Assembly (NCBI GenBank): GCA_017551025.1
Contig: JAFZNG010000008.1
Span: 62,001-126,000 of the forward strand
DNA: 64,000 nt
From: Paludibacteraceae bacterium
GTDB taxonomy: Bacteria; Bacteroidota; Bacteroidia; Bacteroidales; Paludibacteraceae
Direction: 5' to 3'
The notes below the pieces were generated by a model, which was not told where the DNA came from, did no database searches, and worked only from the letters and a program-made list of their open reading frames with translations. Every line of letters starts with the position of its first letter. Within the stretch, counting starts at the first letter, position 1. Positions 36,552 through 43,502 of this stretch are shown here, in pieces. The position numbers were made by a program, and so were the translations under genes.

Positions 36552-36917
36552 ATGAAACGCATATATATAATGATGGTACTGGGTGCGCTAATGGCGTCCC
36601 TGGTTCCCACAAATGCTCAAACATTCCAAAACCCGAATGCGCAGCAGAACCAAAACCAACAGATAATACAAACCGGGGCACACTATACGGGGACGGTATA
36701 TGAACCCTTCAGCGGCTCCGTACCGTCCGAGCAAAGTGCAGTAGGTGCCAGTTATTCACCCGCTAAAATTGGTAATCTGAGACGCGGTTTGGATACACCG
36801 GGCGATACCGGTCAATCTACCGAGTCCCCTATCGGCGATGCGGTACTGCCGCTGTTACTGATGGCAATGGTGTATGGTGGATGGTGTATAGTGTATAGGC
36901 GCAAGCGCCGTGTATAG
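36552..36917 (+). CDS. Small exported protein with sorting-signal-like tail, copy 2
   Basis: 121 residues from the ATG at 36552, which follows GCAAAATACAAAAC. Signal peptide to about residue 23 (MVLGALMASLVPTNA-Q), then a Gln/Asn-rich and Ser/Gly-rich middle. The C-terminal tripartite segment is SPIGDAVLPLLLMAM, a hydrophobic stretch and RRKRRV. Over the motif the DNA is nearly identical to copy 1 (29466-29510 against 36829-36873), with only synonymous-looking differences. The rest of the two proteins differs. The C-terminal helix is partly coded by GTGTATGG words and the stop by GTGTATAG. It forms a cassette with the giant protein upstream. Confidence 0.7.
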   Translation: MKRIYIMMVLGALMASLVPTNAQTFQNPNAQQNQNQQIIQTGAHYTGTVYEPFSGSVPSEQSAVGASYSPAKIGNLRRGLDTPGDTGQSTESPIGDAVLPLLLMAMVYGGWCIVYRRKRRV

Positions 36918-36962
36918 CCTTCGGCGTTTATAACTTACGCGTTTATAGTGCTACGCACGTTA
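36884..36962. repeat. GTKTATAG array with mini-palindromes, copy 2
   Basis: GTGTATAG at 36884, 36891 and 36910, GTTTATAA at 36926 and GTTTATAG at 36941. Mini-palindromes GCGCAAGCGC, CCTTCGG and GTGCTACGCAC lie between. The segment TAGTGCTACGCACGTTAA also ends the first array (29648) and resembles 54035-54052. Confidence 0.7.
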
Positions 36963-36970
36963 ATACGCTT

Positions 36971-36996
36971 AGAGCCGGCTGTCAATGGCCGGCTCT
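36971..36996. terminator. Terminator between small protein 2 and the minus-strand secreted protein
   Basis: 9-bp perfect stem AGAGCCGGC with GCCGGCTCT around an 8-nt loop, between convergent genes. No long T-run on the plus side. Confidence 0.65.
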
Positions 36997-37022
36997 AACA
37001 GTATAAAAATAGGTAATTTAAA

Positions 37023-38294
37023 TTACCGGATCACTTGGCCGGTGGGGGTGTAGAGGCGGTTGCCGGATTGGATGTACAGATGGCCGTTGCGGAGGATCTT
37101 GGTAGCGGTGAGCGGTGAGCCGTTATCGGTCATCGGGATAGCCTCCGGCCAGACATGCGAATACCAGTGACGCACCAACGAGGGATCGGGCACACGATAC
37201 AGCGACCAGACACTATTCGGATTATCGCCCAAGATATAGTCATGCAACCAGACCTCTAGATTCTCTCCTCTTTGATACAGCACCCACCACTTATCACCGT
37301 CTTCGCGGGCGATGAATAGCCATGTAGAGTCAGCCAGCATACGAGCCTTCCAAGGCGAACAATCATCCGTAAGCGTGTTGGCGGCGGCGTTATACCCCAC
37401 GTAACTGTCTAAAGCTCCATAACAGCGTATCGTACACGTTGTATCCTCGAGTTGAAAATCGAGGTAATAGATGTCGGAGGTATAGATATACGCATCGTCC
37501 GAAAGCGCCATCCGTCCGCCGGAGACGATACCGCTGAGAACATAGTTGCCCAAGGCAAGCACATAATACCCCGACTCGGGATGCGTCTGCCGCTGCCATG
37601 TAGGATAAGGCAGATCGGTCCATACCGCCCAAAGCGTGATATCCTTCTTAGGGAAATAGCGACTATCGGCCGGCAAGAGGACGGGTTGCAAGTCCACCGG
37701 TTCGGTCAATTCGTTCTCTGCCCATCCGGCGAAATACCATTCGCCTCGATCCTCACGCATGGGCAACAGCACGCCACTACCGGGTGCCGACTCGGTGAGG
37801 GTCTCCGGCTCGTCATTCGTCATAAGCGTGACGGTATACGGTCGCAAAGCAGGCTGGGTATATTCGATTTCGTAACGCTGGATATGCAGCGAGTTGGCCG
37901 TACCGACGAGTTGCACCGTCAGGAAGCCCTCATCGAGCGTACATGCTCCACTCCACCCGAGGGCTTGATACTCACTATTATCATACGCACCAAACCAATC
38001 CTTGTAGGTGCCCGAAAGGGTATAGAGCTGCAGGTCATCGGCCGTAATCGTGAGTTGACCGGCTCCCTTATCCTTGTTGGAACGCAGATACAGACGCACC
38101 GCCTCGATACGGATATCTTCCAGACCCGACAAACGGAGCGTAGCGGTGTCGCCCTCCCGTATGTCGCCCTTCTGGTACGAACAACTGTAAGCAGTCTGCA
38201 TACCCACGGGCTGCGCACCCGAAATAGATACCGACGACTTGGTTTCCACCGTAAAAGTCATCAAAATACCAAGAAGAATCGTTACAAATGTCAT
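37023..38294 (-). CDS. Secreted protein with Listeria-Bacteroides-like repeat and shared C-terminal tail
   Basis: 423 residues. Hydrophobic N-terminus MTFVTILLGILMTFTVE fits a signal peptide. The middle has one repeat-like unit, PYTVTLMTNDEPETL...EWYFAGWA...ITLWAVW. The C-terminus ILRNGHLYIQSGNRLYTPTG is a divergent form of the tail seen in the two giant proteins (K/R-V/I-L/M-x-G/D-G-x-LYI). It faces those genes and shares their terminator region. Likely a third surface protein of the same sorting class; function unknown. A GGTAGCGGTGAGCGGTGAG word run (37101-37129) lies just inside the 3' end. Confidence 0.72.
   Translation of the reverse strand: MTFVTILLGILMTFTVETKSSVSISGAQPVGMQTAYSCSYQKGDIREGDTATLRLSGLEDIRIEAVRLYLRSNKDKGAGQLTITADDLQLYTLSGTYKDWFGAYDNSEYQALGWSGACTLDEGFLTVQLVGTANSLHIQRYEIEYTQPALRPYTVTLMTNDEPETLTESAPGSGVLLPMREDRGEWYFAGWAENELTEPVDLQPVLLPADSRYFPKKDITLWAVWTDLPYPTWQRQTHPESGYYVLALGNYVLSGIVSGGRMALSDDAYIYTSDIYYLDFQLEDTTCTIRCYGALDSYVGYNAAANTLTDDCSPWKARMLADSTWLFIAREDGDKWWVLYQRGENLEVWLHDYILGDNPNSVWSLYRVPDPSLVRHWYSHVWPEAIPMTDNGSPLTATKILRNGHLYIQSGNRLYTPTGQVIR
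37101..37129 (-). repeat. GCGGTGAG-word run in the secreted protein gene
   Basis: GGTAGCGGTGAGCGGTGAG followed by CCGTTATCGG, of the same word family as 4562-4597 in rimO. Confidence 0.5.
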
Positions 38295-38320
38295 AAAAAA
38301 GCGATTTTTCCGCTAAATGT

Positions 38321-38351
38321 TTGCGTATATCATTTTTTTTTCGTACCTTTG
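38321..38351 (+). promoter_or_regulatory. Promoter of tRNA-Pro
   Basis: TTGCGTATAT starts at 38321 and TACCTTTG spans 38344-38351. The tRNA begins 29 nt later. Confidence 0.8.
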
Positions 38352-38379
38352 CACCCGCTTTCGAAAAATGAACGCGAAA

Positions 38380-38454
38380 CGGGTAGTAGTTCAGCCCGGT
38401 TAGAATGCCTGCTTTGGGAGCAGGAGGTCGTGAGTTCGAATCTCGCCTACCCGA
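38380..38454 (+). tRNA. tRNA-Pro (anticodon TGG)
   Basis: 75 nt. The acceptor stem CGGGTAG pairs with CTACCCG. The anticodon stem CCTGC/GCAGG encloses TTTGGGA with anticodon TGG at 38415-38417. The T arm GTGAG-TTCGAAT-CTCGC is intact. The discriminator base is A and CCA is not encoded. A terminator hairpin follows directly. Confidence 0.97.
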
Positions 38455-38457
38455 CTA

Positions 38458-38482
38458 AGAGTCACCTACACACGGTGGCTCT
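38458..38482 (+). terminator. Terminator after tRNA-Pro
   Basis: AGAGTCACC pairs with GGTGGCTCT (9 bp, one G-U) around a 7-nt loop, followed by TATTCTTTT. Confidence 0.85.
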
Positions 38483-38501
38483 TATTCTTTTCGTACGGGC
38501 G

Positions 38502-39908
38502 CTACAGCAGTACCGTCTCGCCCTTAGCCGGATTCTCTATACCGCGGAAACCCGCTTCGTACAAATGGTCGCGATATTCGCTCTGCGCGTCTTCTTCACC
38601 GTGGACTACGAATACGCGCCGTACGGCTTCTACATTAAGACTCGAACGCAGATATTCAATCATCTCGCGCCAGTCGCCGTGACCGGAGAAGCCTTCCAAC
38701 TTCGTGATATGCGCCTTGATACGGCGGTCCATACCGAAGATACTGATCCATTGTAGGCCGGGCTTCTGGATACGTGCACCGAGCGAAGTCGGCGTACAGT
38801 AACCGACGATAAGGATCGTGTTGGCTGGATTGGATATCTGGTTAGCTACATGGTGCTTGATACGTCCCGCCTCCATCATGCCGCTGGCAGAAATGATGAT
38901 ACAGGGTTCTTCGCTCGTATTTAGTGCCTTCGACTCGCGTATATCGGTAATATAATGCAAGGTATTAAAGCCAAAGGGGTCATCATCAAAGCGCATAACG
39001 TCCTGTACATCCTCGTTGAGTTCCGAAGCGTACATCCGGAAGATATGCGTGGCGTTGACCGACAAGGGCGAATCGACATAGACATTGATCTTGGGCAGGT
39101 GCTGCTCGTTATAGAGCTTATTGAGCACATACACAATCTCCTGGGTACGTCCTACGGAGAAAGACGGGATGATCAGCTTGCCGTGACGATAGACGCAGGT
39201 ATCGTTGACAATGCCGAGCAGTTCTTCCTCGGAGACGAGCGACTCGTCGTGGAGCCGGTTACCGTAGGTAGATTCACAGATGAGGTAGTCGCATTGCGGG
39301 AATTTCTCCGGCGTACGCAAGATATGACTCTTCATGCGACCTATATCACCGGTATAGGCAATCCGTTTGCGCTCTCCACCCTCCTCGATCTCGAGCGAAC
39401 AGATAGCCGAACCGAGCATATGTCCCGAATTGGTAAACGTGAGCCATACGCCGTCGCATACACGGAAACGCCGGTTGTAGCCCACCGTAATGAAATGCTG
39501 CATGACGCCATCTACCTGCTGGTTGTCGAACAGGGGCTTGATACGCGGCTTATGCAGACGATCCATCTTCTTGTTGTACCAGCGCACATCCTGCGCCAGG
39601 ATAAAGGCCGTATCGGCCAGCATGATCGCACACAAATCGCGCGTAGCAGGCGTAGAGATAATGTCGCCCCGGAAACCGAGTTTGTAGATATAGGGCAAGA
39701 GACCTGAGTGGTCGATATGCGCATGAGAAAGGATGACATAATCGATATCCTTGGGTTCGAAACCCAGTTCACGGTTCATGGCATCGGTCTCCATACCTTT
39801 TCCCTGAAACATACCGCAGTCGAGCAAGATACGCTTACCGCTGTCGGTCGTAATGAGGTGTTTACTACCGGTCACCTCACGTGCCGCTCCTAAGAATTGA
39901 ATTTTCAT
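38502..39908 (-). CDS. MBL-fold beta-CASP ribonuclease-like metallohydrolase
   Basis: 468 residues from the ATG at 39908; an upstream in-frame start would add a non-conserved stretch that overlaps the promoter. Metal motif SHAHIDHSG gives H62, H64, D66 and H67, and YTGDIGR supplies a further ligand. The beta-CASP insertion (SFSVGRTQEIVYVLN, ASGMMEAGRIKHH) and the C-terminal GFSGHGDWREMIEYL with VVHGEEDA place it with RNA-processing exonucleases of the RNase J/CPSF-like group. It shares a symmetric bidirectional promoter with the S9 peptidase gene. Confidence 0.92.
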   Translation of the reverse strand: MKIQFLGAAREVTGSKHLITTDSGKRILLDCGMFQGKGMETDAMNRELGFEPKDIDYVILSHAHIDHSGLLPYIYKLGFRGDIISTPATRDLCAIMLADTAFILAQDVRWYNKKMDRLHKPRIKPLFDNQQVDGVMQHFITVGYNRRFRVCDGVWLTFTNSGHMLGSAICSLEIEEGGERKRIAYTGDIGRMKSHILRTPEKFPQCDYLICESTYGNRLHDESLVSEEELLGIVNDTCVYRHGKLIIPSFSVGRTQEIVYVLNKLYNEQHLPKINVYVDSPLSVNATHIFRMYASELNEDVQDVMRFDDDPFGFNTLHYITDIRESKALNTSEEPCIIISASGMMEAGRIKHHVANQISNPANTILIVGYCTPTSLGARIQKPGLQWISIFGMDRRIKAHITKLEGFSGHGDWREMIEYLRSSLNVEAVRRVFVVHGEEDAQSEYRDHLYEAGFRGIENPAKGETVLL

Positions 39909-39928
39909 GATATACCGGATTTTGAGCA

Positions 39929-39959
39929 CAAAATTACAAAAATAATTGCATATATGCAA
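39929..39959 (-). promoter_or_regulatory. Minus half of a symmetric bidirectional promoter
   Basis: The palindrome TTGCATATATGCAA (39946-39959) read on the minus strand is the -33 box and TAATTTTG (39936-39929) the -7 box, 9 nt apart. It drives the MBL nuclease gene. Confidence 0.8.
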
Positions 39960-39976
39960 ATTTTTTCGTACCTTTG
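39946..39976 (+). promoter_or_regulatory. Plus half of a symmetric bidirectional promoter
   Basis: The same palindrome (39946-39959) is the -33 box for TACCTTTG (39969-39976), again 9 nt away. It drives the S9 peptidase gene. Confidence 0.82.
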
Positions 39977-39998
39977 CACCAATTTTAGATACAATGCA

Positions 39999-42188
39999 AT
40001 GAAAAACTGGAAAATTCTACTTATGGCAATGATTAGTTTGCTGGCTGCCGGATGTGCCGGAAAGGGCGAATGGCGCAGCACCAAAGACCAGGATAAAGCC
40101 CCGATTACCAAGCCGGAAATCACGATAGAAGGTGGCCGACTAACGGCCGAAGGCCTCTGGGCTATGGGACGTATCGGTACGGCTGTAGCGGATCAGGAGA
40201 CCGGTCGCGTGGCGTATACCGTCAGCTACTACAGCGTAGCGGAGAACCGCAGCACAACATGGATTAGGATTTGCCAAAACGAGGCTGAAGGCTTAAAGGT
40301 GATTGATGAGTTTGTAGGTAGCGACCCGGCCTGGTACGGCAACAGCGGTGTGCTGGCTTATATGCGCGGCGGTAAGGTCTATCTGCGTCAGGACGGCAAA
40401 GACAAAGCCATCAGCATCAGCGATGAGCGAATCAAGAACGGTGAACTAGAAGGATTTCTTATGTCGCCCGACCGCAAGAAGATCATCCTCGTACAGCAAG
40501 TAAAAACCGTAGCGTCGACCGTAGACAAATACCCCGATCTGCCGCTGGCTACGGGACATATGCATGAGGACTTGATGTACAAGCACTGGGACGAATGGAC
40601 CGAGTCCGCACCGCAACCCTTCCTGTGCGACCTGGAGGTAGAGACCGAAGGCGAGTTTGTCAGCGAAGCCCGTATTCAGAACCCGCAAAACCTGCTGGAG
40701 GGCACGAAATACGAATGCCCGATGAAGCCCTTCGGCGGTGTAGAACAACTGGCATGGAGTCCGGACAGCAAACAGATCGCCTACACCTGCCGCAAGAAGA
40801 CGGGACTGGACTATGCCATCAGCACGAATAGTGATATTTATTTGGCGAAAGGCGAAAGGTTAGAGGCGAATGGTGAAGGGTCAGAGGCGAATGATATAAA
40901 CCTGACGGAAGGTAATATGGGTTATGACCAGAACCCGAGTTATTCGCCCAACGGCGAGTGGATCGCCTGGCTTTCGATGGAACGTGACGGCTATGAGAGC
41001 GACGAGAACCGCCTCATGATTCGCAACACCGCCACCGGCGAACAACGCTGGCTCACCAAGACGCTCGACAGCAACGTAGAGGAATACCTCTGGATGGACG
41101 ATACGACGCTGCTCTATACGGCCGTATGGGAGGGCACGATACAACTCTATCGCGTCACACTCGACGGCACGACGCAGAAACTGACCGAAGGACAGCACGA
41201 CCTGACGCTCGCCGATGTATGCGACGGACAAGCCTACGTGCTGCGCCACTCGATGCGGGAAGCAAACGAGATATATCGGTTACCGGTTACGGGTGACGGG
41301 TTAGCAGGTGCTTCCGAGCACTCCGATAATCTCGTACAGCTTACTCACGAGAACAAGAATATCTACGACCAAGTAGAAATGGGACGCGTAGAGCCGCGTT
41401 GGCTGAAGACCACGGACGGTAAGCGGATGCTGACCTGGGTGATCTATCCCCCGCAGTTCGACTCCACCAAGACCTACCCCACCTTGCTCTACTGCGAAGG
41501 CGGACCGCAGAGTCCGGTGAGCCAGTTCTGGTCCTACCGCTGGAACTTCATGATGATGGCCGCCCACGACTATATCATCGTTGCGCCCAACCGTCGCGGC
41601 CTGCCGGGCTTCGGCAAGGAGTGGAACGAGGAGATCTCGGGTGACTACGGCGGACAATGTATGCGTGATCTGCTCGCCGCTATCGACCAGATGAAAAAAG
41701 AACCGTACGTAGATCAGGAGCGTCTCGGATGTGTCGGTGCTTCGTTCGGCGGCTACAGCGTCTATTGGTTGGCAGGTCATCACGACGGTCGCTTCAAGGC
41801 GTTTATTGCTCACGACGGCATCTTCAACCTGGAGATGCAGTACCTGGAGACCGAAGAGAAATGGTTCGCCAACTGGGATATGGGTGGTGCATACTGGGAG
41901 AAAAACAACAAAATCGCCCAACGCACCTTCCAGAACAGTCCCCACCGCTTTGTCGATAAATGGGATACGCCGATACTCTGTATCCACGGCGAGAAAGACT
42001 ATCGAATCCTGGCCAACCAGGCCATGGCAGCCTTTGATGCCGCCAAGATGCGTGGCGTACCGGCCGAATTACTCATCTTCCCCGACGAAAACCACTGGGT
42101 ACTCAGTCCGCAAAACGGCATATTATGGCAACGTACGTTCTTTGAGTGGCTGGACCGTTGGCTGAAGGAGAATAAAGTTGAGAGTTGA
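39999..42188 (+). CDS. S9 family prolyl oligopeptidase/DPP-like lipoprotein
   Basis: 729 residues from the ATG at 39999, which gives a lipoprotein signal peptide (ILLMAMISLLAAGC, lipobox AAGC). An N-terminal beta-propeller (SPDRKKIIL, WSPDSKQIAYTCR, YSPNGEWIAWLS) precedes an alpha/beta-hydrolase domain. The catalytic triad is Ser582 in GASFGGYS, Asp667 in GEKDYR and His699 in ENHWVL. Such peptidases trim dipeptides or cleave after Pro/Ala from peptides in the periplasm. Two word runs are inserted in frame: GGCGAAAGG words (40842-40892, KGERLEANGEGSEAND) in the propeller and GGTTACCG words (41278-41307). The last residues KVES come from a GTTGAGA array. Confidence 0.94.
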   Translation: MKNWKILLMAMISLLAAGCAGKGEWRSTKDQDKAPITKPEITIEGGRLTAEGLWAMGRIGTAVADQETGRVAYTVSYYSVAENRSTTWIRICQNEAEGLKVIDEFVGSDPAWYGNSGVLAYMRGGKVYLRQDGKDKAISISDERIKNGELEGFLMSPDRKKIILVQQVKTVASTVDKYPDLPLATGHMHEDLMYKHWDEWTESAPQPFLCDLEVETEGEFVSEARIQNPQNLLEGTKYECPMKPFGGVEQLAWSPDSKQIAYTCRKKTGLDYAISTNSDIYLAKGERLEANGEGSEANDINLTEGNMGYDQNPSYSPNGEWIAWLSMERDGYESDENRLMIRNTATGEQRWLTKTLDSNVEEYLWMDDTTLLYTAVWEGTIQLYRVTLDGTTQKLTEGQHDLTLADVCDGQAYVLRHSMREANEIYRLPVTGDGLAGASEHSDNLVQLTHENKNIYDQVEMGRVEPRWLKTTDGKRMLTWVIYPPQFDSTKTYPTLLYCEGGPQSPVSQFWSYRWNFMMMAAHDYIIVAPNRRGLPGFGKEWNEEISGDYGGQCMRDLLAAIDQMKKEPYVDQERLGCVGASFGGYSVYWLAGHHDGRFKAFIAHDGIFNLEMQYLETEEKWFANWDMGGAYWEKNNKIAQRTFQNSPHRFVDKWDTPILCIHGEKDYRILANQAMAAFDAAKMRGVPAELLIFPDENHWVLSPQNGILWQRTFFEWLDRWLKENKVES
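40842..40892 (+). repeat. GGCGAAAGG-word run inside the S9 peptidase gene
   Basis: Words GGCGAAAGGCGAAAGG, GAGGCGAATGG and GAGGCGAATG repeat in frame and add a Glu/Gly/Ala/Asn loop in a propeller blade. Confidence 0.65.
41278..41307 (+). repeat. GGTTACCG-word run inside the S9 peptidase gene
   Basis: GGTTACCGGTTACGGGTGAC and following bases. The core 19-mer is identical to 36394-36412 in giant protein 2, and RLPVTG resembles RLPVIG at the same word in rimO. Confidence 0.7.
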
Positions 42189-42205
42189 GAGTTGAGAGTT
42201 TAGAG
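42177..42205. repeat. GTTGAGA-word array between the peptidase and thioesterase genes
   Basis: GTTGAGA repeats three times with a final GTTTAGAG variant. It contains the peptidase stop (42186-42188) and ends at the thioesterase ATG (42206). A second copy lies at 54993-55018. Confidence 0.8.
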
Positions 42206-42928
42206 ATGAAATACTACTACGAATATGAGGTAAAGTACCAGGAGGTGGATGACAAGAAGCGTCTTCGCCTGTATAACCTGGAGAACTACCTGCTAGAGGT
42301 GGCCGGTCGCGTGGCCGACGAATTGGGATTTGGTATTCAAGTGCTCCACCCGCGCGGACTGACCTGGATACTGACGCGTTTGTCGGTAGAGATGGACTAT
42401 CTGCCGACCCATAACGAGCACCTGGTCTTCGAGACCTGGATCGAGCAGAACGTACATATGCTCAGTACGCGTGACTACCGTATCTGGCTTCTGGAAGCCA
42501 ACGGCGAGAAGCGACTCATAGGTCGATGCAAGTCGGTTTGGGCGGTGCTGGACATGGAGAAACGCGAGATCGTCAATGTGTTCAACGAACCGATATTCTT
42601 GGACTCGGTGGATGGCGAGGTGCTGGAGATGGACCGCATCCGCATGACTACGATTCCGGAGCCCAGCGGACAACGCGACTACCGTATCGCCTACTCCGAT
42701 CTGGACTACAACCGGCATTGCAACAGTTGCAACTACCTGCGCGTAATGCTCGACACCTACCTGCCCGACTACTACGACCGCAAGGTACGACTGGACATCA
42801 ACTACCAGCGTGAGATCACTCGGGGCGAGGATATGACGACCTACTATCTGCTCACGCAGGACGGCGTACAGTATCAGCAGAAGAACCGGTACGGGGAGAC
42901 CAACTGCTCAGCGAAGATTACGGTGTAG
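42206..42928 (+). CDS. Acyl-ACP thioesterase
   Basis: 240 residues, a double hotdog-fold protein of the FatA/Acyl-ACP thioesterase family. YEYEVKYQEVDDKKRLRLYNLENYLLE matches the first hotdog start, RCKSVWAVLDMEKRE the strand before the linker, and DLDYNRHCNSCNYL the second hotdog with the Asn/His catalytic pair. It releases fatty acids from acyl carrier protein. The ATG at 42206 follows the GTTGAGA array; a TTG inside the array would also be in frame. The stop lies in a GTGTATGG word array. Confidence 0.88.
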   Translation: MKYYYEYEVKYQEVDDKKRLRLYNLENYLLEVAGRVADELGFGIQVLHPRGLTWILTRLSVEMDYLPTHNEHLVFETWIEQNVHMLSTRDYRIWLLEANGEKRLIGRCKSVWAVLDMEKREIVNVFNEPIFLDSVDGEVLEMDRIRMTTIPEPSGQRDYRIAYSDLDYNRHCNSCNYLRVMLDTYLPDYYDRKVRLDINYQREITRGEDMTTYYLLTQDGVQYQQKNRYGETNCSAKITV

Positions 42929-42957
42929 GGTGTATGGTGTATGGTGTATAGTGTATG
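42920..42957. repeat. GTGTATGG-word array
   Basis: GTGTAGG, GTGTATG, GTGTATG, GTGTATA and GTGTATG words. The array holds the thioesterase stop codon (42926-42928) and the ATG of the next gene (42955). Confidence 0.78.
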
Positions 42958-43449
42958 AATATGGATAATACGATACAAGAACAGACGCTGCTAAAGCGTC
43001 CGACAGAACTGGAATGCGACGTTGTTCGTTTCCAGAACCAGAAAGACAAGTGGATTGCCTTTGTCGGCATCAAGGACGGTCGTCCGTATGAGATCTTTAC
43101 GGGACTGGCGGATGACGATATGGGTATCGCGCTGCCTAAGTCGGTAACCAAGGGTAAGATCATCAAAGTGGTCAATGCAGACGGACAGAAACGCTATGAT
43201 TTCCAGTTCGTGAATACCCGCGGCTTTAAGACCACGGTAGAGGGACTGAGTTATAAGTTCGACCGTGAGTTCTGGAACTACGCCCGTCTTATCTCCGGCG
43301 TACTGCGCTACGGTATGCCGATCGACCAGGTGGTGAAGATGATTTCGGGTCTGCAGATGGACAACGACTCAATCAACAGTTGGACCACCGGCGTGGCACG
43401 CGTACTGAAGCGCTACGTACCCGGAGCCAGCATCGAAGAGATGGAGTAA
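42955..43449 (+). CDS. Orphan C-terminal (TSCPD-like) domain of adenosylcobalamin-dependent ribonucleotide reductase
   Basis: 164 residues. The whole protein matches the C-terminal domain of Bacteroidetes class II ribonucleotide reductases: RPTELECDVVRFQNQKDKW, GRPYEIFTGLADDDMGIALP, YDFQFVNTRGFKTTVEGL, FWNYARLISGVLRYGMPIDQ. The catalytic 10-stranded barrel is absent and no part of it lies upstream, where the thioesterase gene sits. It has an intact frame, its own ATG and a strong terminator, so it is probably a functional stand-alone domain and not debris. Possible roles are a subunit or regulator of a reductase encoded elsewhere. The domain match is from memory of family sequence. Confidence 0.7.
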   Translation: MNMDNTIQEQTLLKRPTELECDVVRFQNQKDKWIAFVGIKDGRPYEIFTGLADDDMGIALPKSVTKGKIIKVVNADGQKRYDFQFVNTRGFKTTVEGLSYKFDREFWNYARLISGVLRYGMPIDQVVKMISGLQMDNDSINSWTTGVARVLKRYVPGASIEEME

Positions 43450-43450
43450 A

Positions 43451-43480
43451 AATAGAGCCTGCCGCGTGGCAGGCTCTATT
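43451..43480. terminator. Terminator between the RNR-tail gene and RNase G
   Basis: Perfect 13-bp stem AATAGAGCCTGCC with its complement around GCGT, followed by TTGTCTTC. A/T ends on both sides let it serve both convergent genes. Confidence 0.9.
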
Positions 43481-43502
43481 TTGTCTTCTTTACTTTTCTA
43501 TC

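Noticed and set aside
22225..38454. A genomic island inserted at tRNA-Pro
   Set aside because: The tRNA borders the A+T-rich region, but there is no integrase and no direct repeat of the tRNA 3' end at the far side.
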